Below are positions 9,139-16,800 of a stretch of DNA of 64,000 nucleotides, in pieces. A program made the position numbers and the translations under genes. The DNA is from a bacterium (GTDB taxonomy: Bacteria > Electryoneota > RPQS01): assembly GCA_016721565.1 (NCBI GenBank), contig JADKHW010000023.1:1-64000 (forward strand), written 5' to 3'. The notes beneath the pieces are model-generated. The model ran no database searches. It was not told where the DNA came from and was given only the letters and a program-made list of their open reading frames with translations. The first letter of the stretch is position 1. Every line of letters starts with the position of its first letter.

Positions 9139-10392
9139 TTAGTTGCTGACGTTGATACCTGTACGGCCATAGTTGGTCGTGCCGTCAACCACAACAGCAT
9201 CCGGATCCGGGTCACTGCCGGTCGTGTAGCCATACGCGCCGTAGCACGTCGAGCCGGGGCCTTGAACGTTGTTCCACAGCGAAATGTAGTACGTGCCCTC
9301 AGCCATTCCGCTGATAGCGTACTGCGTCTCTGCCGGATCAGTAATCAGGAAATAGCCTAACGGCGCACCTTGCGGCGGTGCAATTGGAGAAACCGGTGTG
9401 GTCGTGACCATCACCAACAATCCGACTTCGGGACGTGTGCCGGTGAATGTCACATTGCCGCTGATGTAATGCGGCGCAGGTGAATAAGCCTTGATCAACA
9501 AGTCACCGACATTCGGCGTTGTTTCATTGATCGCAATCATATCCGGACGCGAATCAGTCACGAGCGGCGACGGTCCAAGTTGCGTGATGATGCCGTAGCT
9601 GCCGTACCAGAACGTCGGATTCGGCGGCGGCGATGCGCTGAACACGGACAGATAGTAGTTACCAAACGGCGGAGTGAAACGGAAATTCGTGTCAGTCGCG
9701 GATTCCATAATGTAGTAAGCCGTCGGTTGACCCATCACAGGATTCCAACCACTGACCGGGAACGTCGTCAACATCACCAGCAAACCACCGTCTGGATAAT
9801 TTCCAGCCAAGCGCACTGAGCCTTCAATACGACCGCGATCATTACATCCCGGCACAGGCAGGAAATGATCAAAGTAAGTTTCAACCGTAATCGTCTGCAC
9901 TGCTGAGCCTTCGCTGAACACAACCGCCGTCGGAAGTGAATCATCTGCCATTGGATTGCCGCCGTACATTCCGACAATGGGTTCGTCGCAAGCGATGTCG
10001 CTTACGATCGGTGCGCGCCAGCCGGTAACGATTGAATTGTATGTCCCGAGCGAGATACCCGTAATCTCAAACGTCAGCGTATCCGCATCACTGGCATTGG
10101 TCGGATCGGGATCCTGAAAGAAGCTTGCATCCGTGTTATAGGCCGGCGGGCCGCCTGCCGCATTCACACACCACGAGCAATTGCCAGCAGCGATATTCCA
10201 ATTTTCAAAAATAGAAAGCTGCACCGCGCCGGAGTCCGGCCAATCACCATGGAAAATAACCGAGCCGCGCAGCGTGCCCGTCGTTGGGGGATTGCTGTCA
10301 TCACCGTCGCCATCGCAGCTCACTGCGAACATTGTGGCCAAAGCAAGCAGAAGTGCAATCAGACTAATTCGCAGTTTATAAGATAGAGACAT
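9139..10392 (-). CDS. Lipoprotein with three tandem beta-sandwich-like repeats
   Basis: I choose ATG 10392 (417 residues) over an upstream start because it gives a lipoprotein signal (LLLALATMFAVSC, Cys about residue 21) and has GGGAA before it. The mature part begins with an acidic Gly/Asp linker (CDGDGDDSN), common for surface-exposed lipoproteins in FCB bacteria. Three repeats of about 120 residues start LRGSVIFHGDWPDSG, IEGSVRLAGNYPDGG and ISGNVTFTGTRPEVG, each like a carboxypeptidase-regulatory-type sandwich. No enzymatic motif. Monocistronic, with its own promoter and terminator. Confidence 0.7.
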   Translation of the reverse strand: MSLSYKLRISLIALLLALATMFAVSCDGDGDDSNPPTTGTLRGSVIFHGDWPDSGAVQLSIFENWNIAAGNCSWCVNAAGGPPAYNTDASFFQDPDPTNASDADTLTFEITGISLGTYNSIVTGWRAPIVSDIACDEPIVGMYGGNPMADDSLPTAVVFSEGSAVQTITVETYFDHFLPVPGCNDRGRIEGSVRLAGNYPDGGLLVMLTTFPVSGWNPVMGQPTAYYIMESATDTNFRFTPPFGNYYLSVFSASPPPNPTFWYGSYGIITQLGPSPLVTDSRPDMIAINETTPNVGDLLIKAYSPAPHYISGNVTFTGTRPEVGLLVMVTTTPVSPIAPPQGAPLGYFLITDPAETQYAISGMAEGTYYISLWNNVQGPGSTCYGAYGYTTGSDPDPDAVVVDGTTNYGRTGINVSN

Positions 10393-10433
10393 AGTTTTTC
10401 CCGTATAGCTTTGTGAAAAGAGACGCAATGCGC

Positions 10434-10462
10434 AATATAGAAGTTCGAGACCTCTTAGTCAA
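10434..10462 (-). promoter_or_regulatory. Promoter (minus), TTGACT-N17-TATATT
   Basis: On the minus strand TTGACT (10462-10457), 17 bases, then TATATT (10439-10434) followed by G. It drives the repeat lipoprotein gene, whose start is 42 bases downstream. Confidence 0.85.
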
Positions 10463-10532
10463 GCGTCTAACTCGGAGAGTTGCCCCTTTGCGAGGAAATC
10501 ACTAAACTCCGGTCTGCCCCGGGAACCTTTGC

Positions 10533-10561
10533 TTGACAGGGAGCGTTCTTCGAGTAATAGG
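10533..10561 (+). promoter_or_regulatory. Possible promoter of primary sigma factor
   Basis: A perfect TTGACA at 10533-10538, but the -10 region 17 bases on (AATAGG) is poor. The start codon is at 10620. Confidence 0.3.
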
Positions 10562-10619
10562 TTAATGCGTCCTTACGGGACCCAATTCCCCCCTAAATCA
10601 CTCCTTCCCAACACCTTAC

Positions 10620-11456
10620 ATGAATATTCGCGCCAATCAAAGCCTTGAACGATACCTCCAGGAAATCGGTGAAGTTGCTCTTTTGACCCCCGATGAAGAG
10701 ATAAAACTCGCCAAGCGGATTCGCAAGGGTGACCAGCTTGCTCTCGAAAAGCTCACCAAGGCCAATCTTCGTTTCGTGGTTTCGGTTGCGAAACAGTATC
10801 AAAATCAAGGGCTTTCGCTCGGTGACCTGATCAATGAAGGCAATTTAGGTCTGATTAAGGCGGCCAAGCGATTTGACGAGACGAGAGGCTACAAATTTAT
10901 TTCGTATGCCGTCTGGTGGATCCGTCAGAGTATTTTGCAAGCATTGGCCGAACAGTCCCGTGTCGTCCGCCTGCCGCTGAACCGTGTCGGAGCTTTAAAC
11001 AAGATCGGCAAGACGTTCTCGACGCTCGAACAAGAGTTCGAACGAGAACCCACTGCTATGGAGATTGCTGAGGCGTTGGACATTTCGGCCTACGAAGTGA
11101 CCGACACCTTACGCATGTCGGGCCGCCATCTTTCGATTGATGCGCCGTTCGCTCAAGGTGAAGACAACCGCCTGCTCGACATCGTTCACAACGACACTCA
11201 GCCGCCGCCCGATTCGAGCTTGATGAAAGAATCGCTTCGTCAAGATATCGAGCGTTCGCTGTCCTCTTTGACTCCCCGTGAAGCCGAAGTGATTCGTCTC
11301 TATTTCGGTCTCGACCGCGAGCATCCGCTCACGCTCGAAGAGATCGGTGAACTCTTCAAACTCACCCGCGAACGCGTCCGCCAGATCAAGGAGAAAGCTC
11401 TAAGGAGATTGCGCCACGCGTCAAGATCCAATTCGCTCAGGAGCTATTTGGGATAG
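10620..11456 (+). CDS. rpoD: Primary-type sigma-70 factor (short, RpoD/SigA)
   Basis: The 278-residue protein has region 1.2 (SLERYLQEIGEVALLTPDEE), region 2 (about 50-118, with NEGNLGLIKAAKRFD and SYAVWWIRQSI), region 3 (about 120-195) and region 4 (about 215-270, with LTLEEIGELFKLTRERVRQIKEKALRRLRH). It lacks region 1.1 and the nonconserved insert. The sequence resembles Bacteroidota RpoD closely in content and length, which helps place the organism in FCB. It directs housekeeping transcription. The gene stands alone, with a hairpin downstream. The promoters in this window look like TTGAC/TATATT rather than the Bacteroidota TAnnTTTG type. Confidence 0.9.
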   Translation: MNIRANQSLERYLQEIGEVALLTPDEEIKLAKRIRKGDQLALEKLTKANLRFVVSVAKQYQNQGLSLGDLINEGNLGLIKAAKRFDETRGYKFISYAVWWIRQSILQALAEQSRVVRLPLNRVGALNKIGKTFSTLEQEFEREPTAMEIAEALDISAYEVTDTLRMSGRHLSIDAPFAQGEDNRLLDIVHNDTQPPPDSSLMKESLRQDIERSLSSLTPREAEVIRLYFGLDREHPLTLEEIGELFKLTRERVRQIKEKALRRLRHASRSNSLRSYLG

Positions 11457-11493
11457 GTAAACCCCCATGTTTCCTTTCTCCAACATCCGATTG

Positions 11494-11515
11494 CGGCGGC
11501 ACTGGCCGCCGTTTC
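11494..11515 (+). terminator. Terminator after sigma factor gene
   Basis: Arms CGGCGGC (11494-11500) and GCCGCCG (11505-11511), 4-base loop, then TTTCTC. Confidence 0.5.
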
Positions 11516-11560
11516 TCTGGGCATAGGAATTGATATTGATTTTCCAGTTCGCAAAATCGC

Positions 11561-11589
11561 TCGACAATTTGGTCTATGTTCCTTATCTT
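11561..11589 (+). promoter_or_regulatory. Promoter, TCGACA-N17-TATCTT
   Basis: TCGACA at 11561-11566, 17 bases, TATCTT at 11584-11589; 30 bases before the start of the TonB-like gene. Confidence 0.55.
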
Positions 11590-11619
11590 CAGTAAAGTGA
11601 GCAGACTGCTTCGTGAAAT

Positions 11620-12858
11620 ATGATGAGCAAGATTGATATGGATGAGCAAAAGCATTTAGGTTCCATAGCGCTGAAACGCTATCTGGGGCGAAACCTTATG
11701 ATTGGGCTGGCGATCAGTATGTTCGCCCACCTCGTCGGCGGGCCGTCGCTCTATTATGCGTGGTCGTCGCTGTTTAAGCGGCCGATTGAGGAGTTTACGC
11801 ACGAGAAAATCGTCGCGCTCCACCTTTCCCCCAAGATCGTTCCGCCCGCACCAAAGCCCAAACCTGCCGCACCTGCGCCCTCTTCACAGGGTTTGCGCGG
11901 CTCGAAAGGTGGCGGATCGCCCGGGCAAATTGCCAAACCGTCCATCAGCATGCGCATGCAGCCGGTCGCGGCTATGGACTTGCAAGTCGCGGATGACCAA
12001 GCTATCAACCGCGAACCTATTCCTAAGAGCCTGACTCCCGATTTCCCCGGTATGCAGTATCGCCCGGTTGCCGATGCCGTTACAGATAATTTCATTGACG
12101 TCAACCAGCCCGGCTATAACGGCGGAGCGCTGCCCGGTCCAAAAACCTATGGCGGTCCCGAAGTAGCCAACCCGTCAGCCATCGCCACACGCGGTGTCCC
12201 CGGCGGTCCTCCGGGTGATGCCATCAAAGGCCGCTACGGCGATGAACTGGGAACACTCGGTTCAGGACGAGGTGGCAGCGGGCCACCCCCCGGAAGCGGA
12301 ATTGGCGGTGGTGGCGAAGGCTCCGGCTCTGCTCCTTATGGCATCGGTCGTGGCACCGGCCCCGAGGGGATTGGCCGTGGAACAGAAGGGAATTATGCTT
12401 CTTCTGTCGGCGGCGGCGGCACCGGATCAACCGGTGTTGTTGACGGTCAGCCCCCGATATCCAGAGCTGAACTTGAGGGCTTGATGGCATGGCTCAAGGG
12501 GCAAAACGTCACGTTTTCTCCCGTGTTGCAGGCTTACCTTGGGACCAAGGATACCGATCTGTGCGGAATTACGAGCTACGGTGGCTGGAACATCTTTGTT
12601 CAGTTTTCCGAAACCGTGCACCAGCTAAAGATCTTTCTCACTCAGGGTTCTAACGGCATTCTGCTGGCGGATTCGGATTTCAAACAGCGTTCACAGTACT
12701 TCGCCGCAGGCAACGTTGCACGAACTGACAACGCTATCTCGTCTATTGAAGCCGTCCGCGACAAACCCAGCACCCAACGCACCGAAGAGTTTTATCAGGT
12801 CTTCGGCAATTGGATGGCCGCTCAGGGAATTTCCTTGCGCGAGCGCGCGAACCGGTAA
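11620..12858 (+). CDS. TonB-like inner-membrane protein with Gly/Pro-rich linker
   Basis: The 412 residues divide into a short cytosolic N-terminus, one membrane helix (about 26-50, NLMIGLAISMFAHLVGG), a Pro/Ala stretch (PPAPKPKPAAPAPSS, about 78-92), a long Gly/Ser-rich linker to about residue 280, and a compact C-terminal domain of about 130 residues. This is the architecture of TonB/TolA energy transducers, which span the periplasm. The C-terminal domain lacks a clear TonB motif (no YP...A...G). A role in energizing the receptor encoded at 5959 is inference. No clear ribosome-binding site; ATG 11620 is followed by a second ATG. Confidence 0.45.
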   Translation: MMSKIDMDEQKHLGSIALKRYLGRNLMIGLAISMFAHLVGGPSLYYAWSSLFKRPIEEFTHEKIVALHLSPKIVPPAPKPKPAAPAPSSQGLRGSKGGGSPGQIAKPSISMRMQPVAAMDLQVADDQAINREPIPKSLTPDFPGMQYRPVADAVTDNFIDVNQPGYNGGALPGPKTYGGPEVANPSAIATRGVPGGPPGDAIKGRYGDELGTLGSGRGGSGPPPGSGIGGGGEGSGSAPYGIGRGTGPEGIGRGTEGNYASSVGGGGTGSTGVVDGQPPISRAELEGLMAWLKGQNVTFSPVLQAYLGTKDTDLCGITSYGGWNIFVQFSETVHQLKIFLTQGSNGILLADSDFKQRSQYFAAGNVARTDNAISSIEAVRDKPSTQRTEEFYQVFGNWMAAQGISLRERANR

Positions 12859-12883
12859 GCCATGAACTTTGGATTCAGAAACA

Positions 12884-12908
12884 GGCGAGACAATTTCTCG
12901 CCTTTTCT
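12884..12908 (+). terminator. Terminator after TonB-like gene
   Basis: Arms GGCGAGA (12884-12890) and TCTCGCC (12896-12902), then TTTTCTTTT. Confidence 0.7.
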
Positions 12909-12992
12909 TTTGGGAACCTTTCCACCTTAATCGAGTTAGTTTGATATGGAACTAATCCATATTGAACTATTCACAGAACTTGGGGAGAAATC

Positions 12993-13691
12993 ATGATTCG
13001 GATTCGGAAAGCTGCCGACCGTGGCCACGCAAATCATGGCTGGTTAGATACTTACTTCACCTTCAGCTTTGCGGACTATCAGGACCGCGAGCACATTCAT
13101 TTCCGGAATTTGCGGGTCATGAATGATGACAAGGTGGCTCCAAAGACGGGATTTGGGATGCACCCGCATGACAATATGGAGATTATCACCTATGTCATGG
13201 AAGGCGAAATTACCCACAAGGACAGCATGGGAAACCACGGCGCAATTAAGGCCGGCGAGTTCCAAATGATCCACGCAGGGACAGGGATTTTGCACTCAGA
13301 GAAGAACGACTCCGACCAGCAGACTCACCTCTATCAGATCTGGATTTTTCCGGATAAGAAGGGTCACACGCCCGGCTACGATCAGCGGCCTGCGTTGAAC
13401 GGCGACTCGGTAAACTCGCTCAACTTAATTGTATCAGGTGATGGCCGCGACGGCTCGATGCAGATGCATCAGGACGCGAGCCTGTATTTAGGCAAACTCG
13501 AGCACGGCAAGTCGCTGGACTTCCCGATTGCCGAGAAGCGTCATGCGTGGGTACAGGTGACGAAAGGAAAATTAACGGTCAACGGAAATGAACTTTCCGC
13601 AGGAGATGGTGCGGCGGTGTCAGATGAGACAGCCCTCGCATTTGTAGGTGGGGATGGTGGTGGAGAGTTTTTGTTGTTCGATCTAAACTAA
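12993..13691 (+). CDS. Pirin family protein (bicupin)
   Basis: The 232-residue protein matches the YhhW-type pirins. Metal-binding residues of the N-terminal cupin are visible in GMHPHDNMEIITYVMEGEITHKDS (two His and Glu) and the later HSE of GTGILHSEKN. The second cupin covers residues about 140-230. Some members have quercetinase activity, others act as redox-sensing proteins; the substrate here is unknown. GGGGAG precedes ATG 12993. It stands alone with a strong terminator after it. Confidence 0.9.
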   Translation: MIRIRKAADRGHANHGWLDTYFTFSFADYQDREHIHFRNLRVMNDDKVAPKTGFGMHPHDNMEIITYVMEGEITHKDSMGNHGAIKAGEFQMIHAGTGILHSEKNDSDQQTHLYQIWIFPDKKGHTPGYDQRPALNGDSVNSLNLIVSGDGRDGSMQMHQDASLYLGKLEHGKSLDFPIAEKRHAWVQVTKGKLTVNGNELSAGDGAAVSDETALAFVGGDGGGEFLLFDLN

Positions 13692-13719
13692 CCAGCGTAA
13701 ACGCTGGACCCAGTGCGTT

Positions 13720-13752
13720 AACGCGGCGGCTTGAAAGAGTCGCCGCGTTTTT
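13720..13752 (+). terminator. Terminator after pirin gene
   Basis: Arms AACGCGGCG (13720-13728) and CGCCGCGTT (13741-13749), then a T run. A smaller perfect inverted repeat (CCAGCGT, AA, ACGCTGG) directly follows the stop at 13692-13707. Confidence 0.8.
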
Positions 13753-13770
13753 TATCTCCCCCTCTTCACT

Positions 13771-13796
13771 GTAGTGGCGGGTCTTGACCCGCCTAC
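13771..13796. repeat. REP-like palindrome, family A
   Basis: Core GGCGGGTC-TT-GACCCGCC at 13776-13793 flanked by GTAGT/TAC. The same core recurs at 17447-17470, 51060-51077 and 51875-51892. Confidence 0.8.
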
Positions 13797-13810
13797 GTTC
13801 GCTGCCTAAT

Positions 13811-13834
13811 GTAGGGGCGGATGGCGATCCGCCC
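13811..13834. repeat. REP-like palindrome, family B
   Basis: Core GGGCGGAT-GGCG-ATCCGCCC at 13815-13834 preceded by GTAG. A reverse copy lies at 15881-15900, and variants at 50899 and 51027. Confidence 0.8.
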
Positions 13835-13910
13835 GCGCCAAGCAGGTCGAAAACAGTTAGCGTGTCGTCATTCTGAAGGCCGTCTGCGGACTGAAGAACC
13901 CCTCTGATCT

Positions 13911-13950
13911 CAGCGGGGATTTAGCGAAGCGGTTCCCCGCCGGAATCCGC
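13911..13950. repeat. Dispersed repeat shared with a glycosyltransferase gene
   Basis: AGCGGGGATT followed after a short variable part by CGGTTCCCCGCCGGAATC. The same two blocks in the same order occur inside the reading frame at 36471-36514. Confidence 0.6.
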
Positions 13951-13965
13951 TTTCCGCAACGAATT

Positions 13966-14012
13966 GACTAAATTCCCCAGTTGACAATACTGTCAACTGG
14001 CCCAGTTTAGTC
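13966..14012. repeat. Nested inverted repeat
   Basis: Outer arms GACTAAA (13966) and TTTAGTC (14006) enclose inner arms CCAGTTGACA (13977) and TGTCAACTGG (13991). The outer arm's sequence GACTAAATTC is repeated directly at 14064, on the far side of the terminator hairpin. No gene is visible between 13692 and 14108; these repeats and the hairpin fill it. Confidence 0.6.
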
Positions 14013-14022
14013 AAGAGACCAT

Positions 14023-14062
14023 AAAAAACAACGGGGTAGAGCACAATGCTCTACCCCGTTGT
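14023..14062 (-). terminator. Strong terminator of the DUF4236 gene
   Basis: Arms ACAACGGGGTAGAGCA (14028-14043) and its complement (14047-14062) around a 3-base loop; on the minus strand it is followed by TTTTTT. Confidence 0.85.
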
Positions 14063-14108
14063 CGACTAAATTCAAAGCTCTATCGAAACAATAGTGTTTC
14101 AAACTTCA

Positions 14109-15375
14109 TTAAGTGAGCGGGACAATCACTCCAAGTTCAAACGACTTTGAGAGTTTGAGACTGTGCTCGTATTTGGTAATGGCAACTACGGGATCAATTT
14201 GAGGAAAGTTCATGTCTGCAAACTCATCCCGCTCATAACGGACCGAATAGACATACTCGTCCGTTGTGTTTCCAGTGGCTTTATTGGGTCTCTGAGTGTA
14301 CGCAGAAATTAAAAACTCTATCTACCCTGGCTAATGTTGAACACACCAGCGGCGACATATACTCCAAGGCCAGTTACGCAACGAGCATACTCAGCGCGAA
14401 GCTCTTTCTGTGGCTTCTCAACAACTTTGACTTTACCCGTTGCCAGTATCGAAGCTTTCTTGAGAGGCATATTTTCTATTTCAGGTAGATCAAGGTCAAT
14501 CAAAATTTCATTACTCCGCATTTCATAATCAATCGAAAAGTCAAATGGCATATTCATTCCTTCAAAGAGATCATCCAATGCTTCTCGTATGTATGTATGG
14601 TCACCATTGATAGCAGCTTGAATCTGGGCCTTTGTATGTTCATACGCAAGTCGAAATTCTCTATCTCTCTTGCTCTTTGTTGACTGCTCTGTCACGTCGT
14701 GCATTTCTTCTTCTTTGACCACCTCTCTTACCCGTTCAATGTGTCGCGCCTTGTATTGGCGTTAACATATTCGCGGCGCAGACGCTTCAATTGCCAGAAC
14801 TTCCATGAGCGAATCTTCTGAACTGCTTCAAACGAAAGCTCAGTTCTTATATCATCTTCTGTTGGATGCGGTTCGTCATACGGCTTAGCATCATAAACCT
14901 CTGGCTTAAGCTCAGACAATGCAATGACCCAAGAACTTTCAGATTGAATTTTCGGCGCAGTTCTAAATAGGTTTACAACTTCGCTTGTTTGTTCGTCTGT
15001 TTCTTCCTTTAGTCTAATTGAAAGGTCTCGAACTGCGTTCTTATATTCATCGCTTCGTGTTATCTTGCGAACTAGGGAGTCATCAGTGATTTGATTGTCC
15101 CCCATGTCAAGTATCAGAGGTTCACCTGTCTTTTGCATACTAACTTGGAACGAAATTGTTACACGTTCACTTGATGCTCTTTGTGACGATCTTGATTGTG
15201 ATCCGATTTTTGACGCGTGCGATATTCCCGTGCCGGGTAATCCAACGGTGAGAACAGGGCGCGCGGACCCGCGCTGGAAGGACATTCCTCGTGGTCCCGC
15301 TGAAAATCCAATACCAGATCCCGAGAGGTTCAACCTTAGGCCGGGGGCAATCTTAATGCGGCGTTGGAATCGCAT
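14109..15375 (-). CDS. DUF4236 domain protein, frame-broken
   Basis: Pieces 15375-14728, 14722-14318 and an unlisted continuation to a TAA at 14109-14111 form one protein of about 420 residues with breaks near 14740 and 14325. The N-terminal 50 residues (RRIKIAPGLRLNLSGSGIG ... TVGLPGTGIS) are the DUF4236 domain, a short beta-rich module often found in accessory proteins of bacteria. The middle is charged and helical (EVVKEEEMHDVTEQSTKSKRD) and the end reads YVYSVRYERDEF. GAGGAA lies about 9 bases before ATG 15375. Function is unknown. Base composition is richer in A/T than the flanks, and repeats border it, so I read it as an acquired gene. Confidence 0.55.
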
Positions 15376-15434
15376 TTGTGTATTTCCTCATTATCGTCGA
15401 CGGATTTATTTATAGCCGAAAGTTTCCTCGCGGC

Positions 15435-15453
15435 GGCACCCGCTGCGGGTGCC
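15435..15453. repeat. Palindrome, family C (GC-rich)
   Basis: GGCACCCGC-T-GCGGGTGCC preceded by CGCGGC. An inverted near-copy is at 48988-49008, also upstream of an accessory gene. Confidence 0.75.
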
Positions 15454-15640
15454 CCTCACGCGTAAATGTGAATTTCCGCATCGGAATGCAAGCACAACCT
15501 AATAAACAGCAAATTACCCCGCTTTCCAATTATGCAAGTGAGTGGCAAAAGAGAGGCGATCTGACCTCCCAACCCCCGTTTTTCTCCCTAACCCCAACCT
15601 CCACAACCCCTTACTAAGTCCAATAAAATGAAAATATCTC

Positions 15641-15669
15641 TTGACCATCCGTTCAAATTATTGTATATT
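15641..15669 (+). promoter_or_regulatory. Orphan promoter, TTGACC-N17-TATATT
   Basis: TTGACC at 15641-15646, 17 bases, TATATT at 15664-15669. Transcription would run antisense to the T9SS-tailed regulator gene; no sense gene follows. Confidence 0.65.
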
Positions 15670-15880
15670 ACTACCTGCTAACCACACCACCCTCGATCCC
15701 CAGCCTTGCCCCACCTAAATCCCTTGCACCCTTTGTCACAACCCCAAAAATTAACCCCCTGTTTTCAAACTACTCCTGTTCCGCCAATTGTTAGCGTTTT
15801 TCCAAAAATCAACAGCTTACAACCCCCCTCAGCAAAAACAAAAGCCGAGGACTTACCTCTTTTGTGGATGCGCTATACGC

Positions 15881-15900
15881 GGGCGGATCGCCATCCGCCC
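15881..15900. repeat. Family B palindrome touching a stop codon
   Basis: GGGCGGAT-CGCC-ATCCGCCC. The adjoining CTAC flank supplies the TAG stop (15901-15903) of the regulator gene on the minus strand. Confidence 0.75.
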
Positions 15901-16800
15901 CTACTTCATGAGTATCATCGTGCGGCTGAATTGGTTGCCGTTGACATCCAGTTTGTAGAGATAGGTGCCGCTGGCCAAACTTGTGCCGTCGAAGGCTACG
16001 GTGTGCGAACCGGCGGATTGATAGCCGTTCAAAAGCGTGGCGACTTCGCGGCCTGTCAGATCATAGACCTTCATCGTCACGTTGCCCGCTTCTTTCAACT
16101 CGAACGGAATTTGTGTCGTCGGGTTGAAGGGATTCGGATAGTTTTGCTTCAGCTCGAAGGTCGCCGCGAGTTCGGGTGCGGATTCAATTGTGGCAACGCC
16201 GCCTTCAGTGTTGATCATCTTCTGCACGATGCCGTGCTGTGCTTGAATCTGCGCAAGCTCTTCGGCTGTGACAGTCTTCTCGCCATTGATTGTGAACGTC
16301 TTGCCGCCGTCACGACTTTCGATAATCATCTGCTTTTCCATCGGGCCGCTGCCGTCGCCGTGATCTTCGACATTCGCTTCGACGAAGACCATCTTCTTCG
16401 CGCCATCGTGCTTCAGCAATTCAGCATTGGCAGGATCGGCAGGATCGAATGTCCAATCACCAACTTGGCCATCGGCTTTCATCTGCGCAAGAGCCTGCGC
16501 GACGGAATCCGCCGGGCCTTCAATCTCCATTGTCTTGACGTAGTACTCCTGCTTGCCGTCGGCGGAGGTGAAGTGCGATTCGTGCGTGACGATTTTCACG
16601 ACATCGCTGACCCAATTCGGATTGGCAATCGTCAAACCGCTGATGCTCACGATGAACAGCGCCGTGACTGCCAACAGCGATTTGCGAGCACGCGAGCGCG
16701 GCGCGGGTGTATTGAGTTTACTGCGCAGAGCGTCGCGGTGTGATTTCACCGAGGACTCGGGAGCGTGCGCGTGATTGAATTTTTGTTCGAAATTATCCAT
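15901..16800 (-). CDS. Probable anti-sigma regulator with a T9SS C-terminal sorting domain
   Basis: The 299-residue protein starts at ATG 16800, overlapping the sigma gene's stop by 8 bases. Residues 1-45 are hydrophilic and contain a VKSHRDALRSKL segment of the type seen in short anti-sigma N-termini. One hydrophobic helix follows (about 48-63, LLAVTALFIVSISGLT), then a periplasmic region (about 65-210) rich in Asp/Glu/Gln, and a typical T9SS/FlgD-Ig tail (about 215-299: NYPNPFNPTTQIPFEL, VYDLTGREVATLLNG, SGTYLYKL). Gene order points to an anti-sigma factor; the tail suggests export to the surface. The two roles are hard to reconcile unless the helix is a membrane anchor and the tail a sensor. 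Confidence 0.6.
   Translation of the reverse strand: MDNFEQKFNHAHAPESSVKSHRDALRSKLNTPAPRSRARKSLLAVTALFIVSISGLTIANPNWVSDVVKIVTHESHFTSADGKQEYYVKTMEIEGPADSVAQALAQMKADGQVGDWTFDPADPANAELLKHDGAKKMVFVEANVEDHGDGSGPMEKQMIIESRDGGKTFTINGEKTVTAEELAQIQAQHGIVQKMINTEGGVATIESAPELAATFELKQNYPNPFNPTTQIPFELKEAGNVTMKVYDLTGREVATLLNGYQSAGSHTVAFDGTSLASGTYLYKLDVNGNQFSRTMILMK

Larger units (their letters stand above)
15376..15900. other. Intergenic region: palindrome, C-rich tract, orphan promoter
   Basis: No gene is supported in this 525-base stretch. It holds the palindrome at 15435-15453, a run of C-tracts from about 15568 to 15760 (G-rich on the minus strand, with G-quadruplex potential), a consensus plus-strand promoter at 15641-15669 with no gene behind it, and a family B palindrome at its right end. 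Confidence 0.6.

Noticed and set aside
12240..12420. Gly-rich short repeats as a possible tandem-repeat locus
   Set aside because: They are ordinary low-complexity linker codons of the TonB-like protein without a fixed unit length.
15706..16743. A 345-residue plus-strand open frame opposite the T9SS-tailed regulator
   Set aside because: It is the mirror of a gene with a clear signal helix and sorting tail; its own product has no family pattern and its N-terminal part crosses C-rich intergenic DNA.
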